Shown here in pieces: positions 11,081 through 22,400 of a DNA stretch of 64,000 bases. This DNA is from Owenia fusiformis. Its lineage: Eukaryota; Annelida; Polychaeta; Sabellida; Oweniidae. How positions within the stretch are numbered: position 1 is the first letter of the stretch; every line of letters begins with the position of its first letter. Location: NCBI GenBank assembly GCA_903813345.2, contig CAIIXF020000012.1, positions 8,207,615 through 8,271,614 on the forward strand, given 5' to 3'. The notes under the pieces are model-generated. The model made no database searches. It was given only the letters and a program-made list of their open reading frames with translations, and was not told the DNA's origin. The position numbers were made by a program, and so were the translations under genes.

Positions 11081-12169
11081 TGATCGGCGTCTTTTTTTTT
11101 TTTTTTTTTAATATTCATTATTTATTTCTCACACTATAAATTTACATACATGTGCATACATTGGTGATAGTAAAGACAATTTGATAATATAGAGTTAAGG
11201 CACATAACAGTTACATGATCTCATTTCGAATAAAAAAGCAAAAAAGATACACAGTACAGACAGCAAAATTATAAAATAATAAAATACAGGTTTGTGCAAC
11301 GATACATTGTTGTAATTAAAATGGTATGTCTAATTTATTCAGTATTGAGTTCCATTTCCCGATAAAAAGTTGCCGGTTTTTGTTTTCTGTAGATATTTTT
11401 AATTCATCTTTAATTTTGTTTCTTAAAGTATTTTTAAAACCGTTCACACTAATGTCGTAGTTTCCAATTTTGGAGTTGTGAATGTAGTTTTTCGCGTATA
11501 GCAAACAATAATTTAGAATTGTATCGCGATCGTCACAGTTGCCTATTTTTCCTAATAATATATCCCGGTCTCTCAAAAGTATATTGTCAAATAGGACGGA
11601 TATTTCATTCCAAAAGTTCGCGACTGTCGCGCATTCTATATAGAAGTGTTGGGTGTCATCTACTGCACCACGATTGCATTTATCACATAGATTAGACTCT
11701 TTAATTTTTCTGTTGAACAGAAATAAGTTACAAGGGGTGAGGTTAAGTAGTAGTTTGTATTGGAAACTTTGGATCTTTGGCTCTCGCGCAACTTGAAAAG
11801 GTAGTCTAAAAATAGATTTCCACTCTTGTTCTGTCAGGTCAAATTTTTCATTGAAATATCGTTTTCCTACGGGTTCCTTAAATTTGTTTTGTACGATGAG
11901 CCAATATATTCTTTTGGTACTAATATGTTTGATATTTATAATTGAATTTTTGATTTGTAAGTCATCAACTCCTAGTGTATTGATATTATCATTTTCGTTT
12001 TTTAAGAGAGTTTTCCACGAGCGTGGAATTGCGTGTATTATGCCGTAGTATGTAACGAAGGGTGTCAAGATATCATATTTTAGGGTGAATTCTTCGTATC
12101 CTAGAAAATCTCCATTTTCATTTATTAAATCTTTTACTTTAAATATGTTTCGATGTTATGATCGGCGTC
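11081..12169 (-). mobile_element. 5'-truncated LINE (L1/Tx1-like) with 11-bp TSD
   Basis: The element occupies 11092-12158 on the minus strand. Its 3' end is the poly(A) tail, seen on the plus strand as a T-run from 11092. It is flanked by identical copies of TGATCGGCGTC (11081-11091 and 12159-12169), an 11-bp target-site duplication typical of target-primed reverse transcription. The body carries only the C-terminal end of ORF2, so the copy is strongly 5'-truncated. The clean duplication and still-open frame indicate a recent insertion. Confidence 0.93.
11316..12157 (-). CDS. LINE ORF2 C-terminal region (partial)
   Basis: The frame is open from the truncated 5' end of the LINE, about 30 codons upstream of the TTG at 12066-12068, to the stop at 11316. 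It gives about 280 residues downstream of the reverse-transcriptase domain. In order there is a FKVKDLINENGDFLGYEEF segment, a W...F.LPF..A...KIQSFQYKLLLNL segment, and the Cys-His cluster CDKCNRGAVDDTQHFYIEC followed by FWNEI. This order is the usual C-terminal architecture of L1/Tx1-type ORF2 proteins. The endonuclease and polymerase parts are absent because of truncation, so the copy cannot move on its own. Clade assignment is from memory of the motif and is moderately sure. Confidence 0.85.
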
Positions 12170-13214
12170 GCTGTTGATTTATTTGTTATTGTCGGCAATC
12201 GGCAATCTATAACACCTTATGTAACGTTGATGTGAGGGCATTTTATATTTATGTAGAATCGCCTATATTCCGACGCAGTTTATAATCTATAGTTTCCCGT
12301 TTTACGTACGACATCCACCAAATAACTTTTAATGAATTGTTTTATCATCGCACGAACAGTTGGCAGAGTGAGCTGCTCAGATTAGGGCAATGGAAGGATT
12401 TTTGATGCAAACGATTTATTAATTGAAATCTATGGTCATAGAACGATAACTCATCACTGTGATTTCATTTTACAAAACGACCGTTGACATATTGAATGAA
12501 TTATCGATTTGGGACTAATTTAAAGAAATAAATCACGCTGGCATATATTTTGAATTAAAGGAACGAGTACAAGAGGGGAAAAATGGACTGAAATAAAAAA
12601 AAGCGTGTAGTCCTTGTTAGACACATTCATAGAAGTGCAATCAAATAGAATAAAACCTTGCAAAAACATATGGCATGGTATCAATGGCGAAGGTAGGTAG
12701 ACACCTTATCTTACAGAACATTACAGATGAATTCAGAAATATGAATAGGAGTGATACCTTTCCCGTAGATAAAGCAGAGCATAATTAAAAAGTAAATAGA
12801 AAATGGCCATCTGCATTCTTTAAGTGTTTGTCCTCTTTGAAAAAGTCATAACAATATGGTTACCATAAAGATATGGTTTTTACGATCAGAAATTGTGACA
12901 GAAAATGTTGCTGGAACTACCCGAACACATATGGATTTGGTATAGATCGATATGACAATAATGTTAACCGGATAGCTGAATGAAATAACAACAATCGCGG
13001 TGACAGATTAAGTAAATGAACGTGATGGAAGGACAACACTGGAAAAACGTGGTATGTGATAACTTATACATCAACAAGGGTAACAAAATAGAGTGAAAAC
13101 ACGCATAGATAAGCTTCATGCAGACAAGTGTCATGTCAATTGGGATAAAATCAAGTGTTCTGATTAAAGACAGTAATTTAGATTTTGTTTTTCTTGGATA
13201 TTATAGCAAGTAAA
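12170..13214. other. 5' flank of the two-TPM gene, no motif fixed
   Basis: This is AT-rich DNA without a convincing exon. It should contain the promoter and any 5' untranslated exon of the gene starting at 13215, but no TATA box or initiator stands out. In-frame codons run upstream to an ATG at 13185, so ten extra N-terminal residues are possible. Confidence 0.4.
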
Positions 13215-13425
13215 ATGACTGACATATACAATAATTTGTTATTATGCACTTTGGTTTGTATGACCAACATGGTAAATACACTCCTAACCACACAACTGAC
13301 CACGGTTGTGCGCGAATGGGATGTCGGGTCATACCCTAACCCGTATTACCACGTGATCGAATGCGGGAGATCTGGAAGGAGGTCTTATGTCTGTGACCCA
13401 GATCGAGTCATATCAGAGAATAATG
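13215..13425 (+). CDS. Exon 1: signal peptide and start of TPM1
   Basis: It encodes 70 residues plus one base (phase 1). A hydrophobic leader (NNLLLCTLVCMTNMVNTLL) is followed by EWDVGSYPNP, IECG and VCDPD, the opening of a MOLO1-type domain. The donor is G|GTAAGA. An in-frame ATG at 13185 is an alternative start, but the leader fits better from 13215. Confidence 0.85.
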
Positions 13426-16400
13426 GTAAGAAGCTAGTTAATCGGCACTTTAAAACATGGAAAATAGTTTTTATTGTTGCACTTTAAAACATGGAAAATA
13501 GTTTTGATAGTTACATGTATGCCTACTATACGCCAAGATTGGTATCAAGGAATATATTTCCATTAAAACATATACCTACTGTATCAAATCATATGATATG
13601 TATCTGTTTCTTGTAGCAGTTATACTGGATATGGCTATAGAATACATAAGAGCGAATGGTACGTGTGCCTGTAGAAGGAAGAAGTGCGCAAAATTAGACT
13701 TAATGCGGGGACCTGCTATATCAGTGGCCTTATTGTCGAGCTTATCGCTTTCTGATGGGTAAGCTCAAGATGGAAAACTTATGTCAAAACGTGAATTACA
13801 ATCAATTATTTGAATAAGCTATTTTTGTTGTTTCTAACGTGATCCTTTAAAATCCTTAAAGAGAGCGTCCTCTCTCATCTATACAGTCTTAAATTTTTAA
13901 TCGCCCCGAACCCTAGGGCTAATTACAGGAAACGTTTTTTCTTCTTCATAAAAACGAATCAATAATGTACATAGCCATACTGCGGATGTTACACTGAACC
14001 AAGGATAAAATATCTATGTTCGTTTTACAGCCATTTCCCTCACATATCATAGCTGGGAATCAATAGATGTTAATTTTGTAAAGACCAAAACCATTCGGTA
14101 ACAGACCTAATTTCAAATTAAATATTCCCTTGATAGTCCTTATCTCGGATCATCAGATCCAACCCGTAGAATCCAAAAAGGATAACTCGTGTATTCAAAC
14201 AACGAATCAGTAATGGTTTCATGGTTAGCCTAATATCTCAAGATGATAAAGCAAAATGAGGTTATATTTTATTTGGATGTCCAGTCTAATAATTTGACAC
14301 AAAAAACAAAAAGGTGAAGTACAAATCGCCTCAACTATCATTTATTGACAGAGGTGAATCCTTGAGTAACTCGATGATGCCTTTACTAAGAGTCATATCT
14401 GAAACGCCGAAGAAATTATAAACAATGCACCCCATTCATCTACTATGATTGTTTTTCAATTAGTAGAGTGAGGCATACTGGCTCAAGTATAAACATAATC
14501 AGTCTGGCGACAGAAAACGATTACCAAATCGTCCAAACAAGGGTTCTTAGGCGTATAGCTCAGGGTTCTCTAGAGGATTTTTTCTCAAGTGGGTACAAAC
14601 TTCTCATTTTCACAATAAAGACCCAAATTAGTCAAAATACGATGTATATTCTTCTCATTTTCAAGTGGGTAAGGATGCAAATGGATTTTCAGGTGGGTGC
14701 TGCGCCCACTTGCTTTAATACTTTTGAAAACACTGGAGCTAATAACCGCTAGATATATACTTCTTATGTAATTTGACCTTTTGTACTGCAGTTTCACAAG
14801 CTGATCGCTTTGTATCGTTTCTACATTGTGTTTTCCAGGTTGAATGACACCTTGAAAAACAAGCGTCTGACGATGGAAACCTTTGGAAATGCACTTCACA
14901 AGAAAGCGGACTGGAAGTTTGGAAATTGCAAAGATGATATCACAATTATCCTTTCTAAGTTTGATCAACTGGTAAGAAATATTTTTGTTAACCGTTTTTG
15001 TGATATTATATTCTCCAAAATTATGCAAACCAGTCTTACATTATACTTTTCAATCAGACTACATGTAAACGCCTTTTTATTTATGAATAGTTTACAAAGG
15101 TGAAGTGAATAAAAAACAACATAATTATAGATATACACAGTGGTATCAGAGAGACTAAATACCAAATTAAAACCAGCCTGTATAGATGACGTTCTTTCCT
15201 CTGTGCGTCCCTTACTGTCTGCTGGTGCTATTGGGAAGGCACTGAAAGAGACAATCGTATCGTATGGGTAAGTGCAGTAAATATATTAAATTGTCTTAAA
15301 ACATTTTCCAACCAATCATAATCCAAGAATCATAATCACGACCCGAAGCAGCAAGACCATAAGGTATATCATTCACAACCATGCCATTTCGAGAAAAACT
15401 GGCGAACATAGTTTTCAAGTATTTTCTCAATATCTCGGCGTGTGCTTTGGAACAAACATCTATCGAGTAAACTCAAAAAGTTGTTTGTATTAATTTTATA
15501 AACGATGATTTTTGCAGAAGGATTCTCTCTTATCTGAAAGAAGATGATAAATTGAATTCAACCAGAAACGACTGCTTAAAAGACAAAAGCACACTGGACA
15601 CCAAACCCAATCATTGGCGTGACTTACAACCTAAGTTAGTAATAATCTTAAGTTTTTTTCCATTTATCATTGAACATACAGACTGATCACAAAGTGTATG
15701 TAAATAATATTAAGATCTGTAGATTATAAGTGCTATCCCCGGCATTATTTTTTGATAGCGTTTCGTTTGGTATATACATCCGGGAAGGAAGGTTAGAAAA
15801 TAAACACCATTACGAATGTGTTCCTTGATCATGACTCAGATGAACATCTAACAATAAGTAGTGGGGCAAATGTTATACTTTTCCCAATTATTATTTAATC
15901 AACATACAGTTTTCAGGAATTTCGCTTTCTGTCCATCTATTTACACCGCCATAGTTTATTCAGTAACTGATTACATACACGATCGACAGGTCAATCAAAA
16001 ATTCCGAAAAGGACCCCGGGACAACATCCTTAATTGGTAAATTATCAAGAATGTTGCCATTTGGTTCTCTACAACAAAGCATTTTCATTCAATCAGTGTT
16101 AAAATTTACTCCTCCACTAAACCGCACGATTAGATGAAATGAAATATAGACATTAGCTTCTAATGATATACCTTTTATGACCTGTTGCTGTTAAACTCAT
16201 TTCCTGATTCCTTTTCAAGATAACCTTCTGCCATTCAGCCAGACCAGACAGAAGTATTCAACATTTAAAAGTTAGGTTTCTTCTCTTAATGGACCCTACC
16301 CTGCGTGCAGAGTCTAGTTAAACTACACTCTGCCTAGTAGAGACCATATTACAGTTTAGTAGCTCCGCCCTCACGACGGGTACCGGTGACAGTTTGAGTA

Positions 16401-19400
16401 ATAAATCACTTCTGACCTATGCGCTGACCTTTCTTCCACCATTCAGCGAGCTTGAAGAAACACACGCCAAATGCGTTCTAATTAAATATGCGCATGTCAT
16501 TGGTCAATTCCGGGCCCAACGATGACGTCAGAATGAATGACCATATATAGAACGTCGGTCAAATTTGGCCGACGAACACTGATTGGCGCGGTGAGTTCAC
16601 AGATTTATTTTAGTTTGAAAGAGTGAAGACGAAGCTCTCTTTTACGAAGTGAAGTCAAACGAATGCAAAGGGTAAATGGACCCTAGGGTGGACCCAGAAT
16701 GCACACCCCCCCAAAAAAAGAAAACGTTGGCCCGAAAACCTTTTATGTCCCCTATTACTGGGCCCTTTCTATTTTTTCCAAATATTCAAGAAAATTGGTC
16801 TTTCAAAATTTGGGCCGAATTTTGGGTTTTAGGGGCCCGAAATCCCCCCCCCCCCGTTAGTATCCAGATCCGCTCCTGTAATGAATGTTTACAACCTACA
16901 TGTAGAATTTGTTGAAGCGGATTAAGTTGTTCTTGTTTCAATGAATATTGTTTGATAAAACACTTTTTGGCTTAGATTGAAATGGACTAAAGATAATTTC
17001 CCCAATCCACAGGAAGAACCTCGGAGATGTGGGAGACGAGCGCCATCTTTATTATGCGATCCAAATAAACTTTTATCAGAGCATGAAGGTATGAAATAAT
17101 AATGAACTTAATTATCAGATTAAAGTTTGAACAGGTTTGATATAATATGATTTTTAGTAAATGATTTTGGTAAGGCAATTTTTCTTAAAGAACTGCCTTT
17201 TTTCTGGTATGAACTAATGGTATTAGTAGAGAATGGGCCTATTATAGTCTCATATTATACGATCATACAAATATCTCAAAACGTGACATATATACACATT
17301 TACAATGAGTTCATGATTTCCTTGGTTACAACCTTCGGTTCAATAAATTCCGTAGAAACGGATGTTTTACCTCTTATCATATACGTCTGTAGCCAAAGCA
17401 GTGGATGGTGCTCAAGAGGACATACGAATACACAGCAGCACTCAATGTACATGCAATGAAACAGTAAATTGTGACGAAGGAGTAAAAGTATTTATAGCAA
17501 TCATCCCTGCAATAGAAAGGTAACCACAAATTAAGTTCAGAATTAGAAACGATACATTGTTGTGATTGTGCTATATGATTGTGCTATATGATTGTACTAT
17601 ATGAACAGTTACCACTACTGGGATTTCGTAATCTACCAAAGTATGTATGTATGTTTTTCAAAGCCCTCATATATATGTTTCAAACAACAATAATACATAA
17701 ACCACTGAATTTTATAGGTATTCCATGCGTGACACTGACCGTGTTGATCCATGGGATATATTCATATCACACATACGCAATACATCATTTGAAGGTATAT
17801 ATGCCTGTGACGACACCATAGGCATATTAGTGTCTACTTCAGATAAAAAGGTATGTTTGACAAGGGAGAAGCTTCCCAAAATTAGTTATTAGTCAGTCAA
17901 ACAATATTCTTAGACTAGACTAAGCCAGACTACATTGGACTGGACTGGACTGGACTGGACTAGATTATGAAAATATTATACTACATTATATCATAATTAC
18001 TATGTTATACATTGCCTTATGCAATACCAACGAATCTTGGTAAGTAAAAACGAAATTTATTTTAAAATCCGAAAACAGCTACACAGTTTCCGTTCATTTA
18101 GTACATCTCTTGTATTTCTAAAGATGTGCACATCAATAGGCGAGGGTTTGAGAACAACTTTCACAGGGGAGTTGCTGACCTGTATCAATACACTTGCAGA
18201 ACCACTACTCAAAAAAGATAGATATAGCGAAGCTATTCTCCAGGTTCTTGCTGCATACAGGTGAGAGGATATATCGGTCAAGCCAAGTAACTTAGTCAAC
18301 ATTCGATATTCGTATGTTCATCAATATTAACTAAGAATGGTGCCACAATTGAAATAAAGCTCTGTTAAATTATTTTCAATAAACCTTCCAGCAAACGTGT
18401 AAATGATTATTTTGATGTTCTGTTACATATTGGTGAAGCAATCTTGGAGATATGGCCTAAATTTCTGAATTTCCACTATGTCCCTGTATACCCCTACTTC
18501 AAAAGATGTATGTTATTTGTCATTTTTCATTATGAATCAACCATAAATGTATTTTTTCTTGTTTACATACAGAATGAACTTTCTGTTTTCAAATATTGAA
18601 AGATGGTACTGCATTATTTTTTCATTATATGGAGCAAACAAATGCGTGTCAATTTATACTGTAATATCCCACATACTTATATTTCAAGGGTAGTTTTGAA
18701 GAATAATCAAGAAAATCCATGTTTTCAAATGAATTCATCATTGTCAAAGAACGTTAATGAGGATTTGCGGTTTAAAAAACTAACAACATGTTTTAAGTTC
18801 TCTCAATTCTTGGTTGAAACAAATATTTCGAAAGTTGCGATTTCGAATGATATATCCAACTCAATGAAATTTGTTGATATTTGTGAATTTTTTTCTTTCG
18901 GAATGCACATTGCTGGGTCACAGAACCTTGCCTTGTTCGTGATGCACGAAAAGTTTAGTGTTAATACTTGACGTCGTTTGGATATGTGGATGTGATTGAC
19001 GTTTTCGTTAATCTCCAACCACTGTCACTTCCAACTTAATTTTTGAAAGCCAAATATGATAGTCACGAATTGATATTTAAGTCACACGTTGATGCATACA
19101 TCATGTGTGTACATTAACGGTCGAATACATGCCGACTTATATTTTATATAAATATCCACAATTAACTCAAATCATCAATTCTCAAAACGGTTTATCATGT
19201 AACCTGGTGAGTTTAATGTTTCATTTTAATTTATAATTATGGTATCGGATTTGAGTATGATATTAGTCGAGGCTTAAACAAAGCAATACAACTGCGTGAA
19301 ACCTTTTTTGAAAATTCGAACGATTTTTCAAGAATTCTCCTTCAAAGTGTTACCACAGTGCTCCCCGGGAGTGGAAATTTCGTCTTGTGTAATCAAAATA

Positions 19401-22400
19401 ATAGCGGGTGGTTTGAATTTTTCTTCGAGTTTATAGCTCAGCATCTATAAATTTAAAAACATGTCGCCTCATTGAGAGGTACATGCAGATTTTGGCGATC
19501 TATCATAATAAAAGGCTACATTTTGAGCAAAAACAGGAGTTGACACGCTTACATTTGGAATTGAAATTTCCTACATAATTGTCGACTCATGTTTAAAGTG
19601 TGCGCCTGACCCGGCTACGTATAGCACAGAGTTTATACTGGCGGATTAGACTAGTTCATTTTTTATATGTGTGTGAAAGCTTTCTCTTATTTGCGTTTTT
19701 TCGTTTAGTACGGTTTTGTTATAATTGCCGAGGTCATATAACCGGGATAAAACAATGATTATCGTTGACTGCCCACACACAAAACATACGTTGAGTGAAC
19801 AGTGTTATTACAAACAACAGGCTTTAGAATACAAAGCGTAGTGTGATAATAAGCTGCACTCTACCACTGCTGCATGTACATATTACTAATTTACTAGGGC
19901 TCCCAAAGAGTGGATAGGGAGGATGTGTTTGTCATTTTTAAATTTTACATTTCAAAATTGTCATTTTACATGTCATAATTTGTTGGTTTCATTCGTTTAG
20001 CCAATCAAAACATTGTAAAACAATAAATTGTCTGTTACGTACAATCAATTTTGTTCAGTTTTGATTAGTTGTCAGAATAAAGTTACGTTCACCTGAATCC
20101 ATGTATCAAAACAAAAATCCTATTTTCACTTCAAAATACTTCAGTGAGATGAAGGCTCGGAATTGTCACATGCAATAACTTATTGTCGTATTCGTTATTT
20201 TATCTTCTCGATAGTAGCATTTAGTCGCACATTTGATGCCAGGTCACCTTGTCGCGTACCTCTTGGGGAACCCCACATTTATGTGTGTACTCATGGAAGT
20301 AAATTCCCCGGTGTAGCCGAGAGCCACAAACTTTTCAACAGGTTCGAAATGACCAATTTCTCTCATATATACTCTAAATATTTTATTATTTAGCACCTAC
20401 AAAGTATTGCTAATAACCATATGTAATTTCAATAAGGAAACTTATCTGGCTACATATAAATTCAATATCAACACTAGCTGTTCTCTCAACACATCCTGGC
20501 TTACCTTGTGGTGACAAACCCTGGGTTTTCGCTATTTATAGTTTATCAACACCTGGACGCATGCGCATTTTATACTTTATCGGGCACTTAAATAGTCATG
20601 AAAACAAGGTTGAGCACAAAACAATGACCCAGTTACTGTCTATTTAGCATGGGATCACTAAGGGAAATGTCATTAATAACTTAAATCGTCAACGGTTAAG
20701 TTGTATTCCAAGAAACTTATCAATTTAGAAATGCAAAATGTTCAATTTTGTTTTTTTAATTATAAAAATCGCACCTGTAGAGAACAACGTTCACAAAATT
20801 ATTTAAAACGGAGATATTTACTTAATATGTTACATTCGTTGGCATGTGTCAGGGAGTAAATAAGAAGAATATGCATTTGATTAATATCTTGTTCCCAAAG
20901 AAGTTTGTTAAGGAGCGGTATATCTTAACGTACTTTTATCACCCCGAACTCAAATATTTTGGAATACTTATTTTGAGAACGCTTTGTTGAGAATGGATTC
21001 GAGATGTACTCAAAATTAATACCTAAAATTGTGTATTATCATCTTAATAACTACCTCATAAATTATTTTTGAAATCAAAGATGTACGATTTCTGAGATTT
21101 TTATTTTCGAATGTTGACTTAGTTACTCGGCTTGACTGATATGCTTAATTTACGAATATCGGAAAGAATGAAGTTTTGTTGAACTAGAAATTAGAAGGTT
21201 TCTCCGAGTAATCATAGCAGGTCTGTAAATATGAAATAGTGTATGTTTTGTACAGTTGACATTTGCTGCTATTTTATATAACGATATACAGTATTCTTAC
21301 TTGTTATCATATTGATATTTACTTTGTATTTAAAGGGATGTTCTGATCAGTTCCAATTATTCATGCGAGGTAAACCCAATGCCCACTGCTAGCGACATCT
21401 TTCAATTCCAACGAATGAACATTTTTACATCGTGGTATATCGCAGCTGCTGCATCCCTCGGAGGACTTATTGTTTTACTGACAATTGTTGGAATATGTAT
21501 ACGCTATAACCGACAATGTAGAACTATAAAGGAAACACATTTTTCAGTAAGTATACACTACAATACACTCTTACAACACTAAAACATACGTATACTAGGT
21601 AGGTTGGTGCCCTCTCTGTCCTTTACTTACTGCGTAATGGATAACATACTAGAAAGAGCTCCCTCTCTCTTACCAACGGGCAATGTTATCATCATATGAA
21701 AGGCACAATTAACATTTTGATTCCTCGTTCTATATATCCACGTCTCCTGCTTATTTCTGATTTCAGATACATACGCAATCTGTTCTTACTCTTCATTAAC
21801 TGAACACATATAGTAATACACTACATTATTTCAAGTGTAAATATATATTGTCAATTCTTCACCATGTAATAGTATTGGAATGACTTCAGTTTGACTGAAG
21901 TGTTTTGTGGTTTTGTGGCCTTCATTGAGAGTACTTGAAACTTCTTTTCACGTGGTTTGAGATAGATGGGGGTTCCCTTATGACCGGTGTGCTCTAAGGT
22001 GTGTTGACCTTTTCTTGCTGTTTTCTGTTACATTTTTTGTTATTTTTCCTTTGTCACATGTGCATATATATTTGCATATACTGTACAATCCCTTGTGATA
22101 TATATTAAACACAAACGATAGGTTAATAATCGTAAATAACGTTTTTTGTTTTTTATTTATTTTGATAATGCAGATTCACATCAATTTTAGGGGTATGTCG
22201 CCGCAAAATATAAATCACCGGCAGCAGCCGGAAAATCAAGTGCTTCGTGTGAACAAAATATAGAGGCCCCTGTCATCTCTGTATGCCAAGCGAATAACCA
22301 CATCGAAATTGAAGAGGATAGTCGGCTTGAAGGGAATCGTGAAATCAATGAAGTTTGTAATGAAAATATGTCAGTGGAAGCAGTAGTATCGATTGAACTC

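Noticed and set aside
17217-17459. 80-codon plus-strand frame overlapping exon 7
   Set aside because: It reads exon 7 in the wrong frame and the rest of it is intron. The phase-1 frame gives the conserved C.C....C motif.
18392-18510. Apparent extra exon of the two-TPM gene (SKRVNDYFDVLLHIG and on) with a phase-compatible acceptor
   Set aside because: It lies inside the 2.86-kb transposon, is absent from the duplicate, and its exit phase would force a stop in the transmembrane exon.
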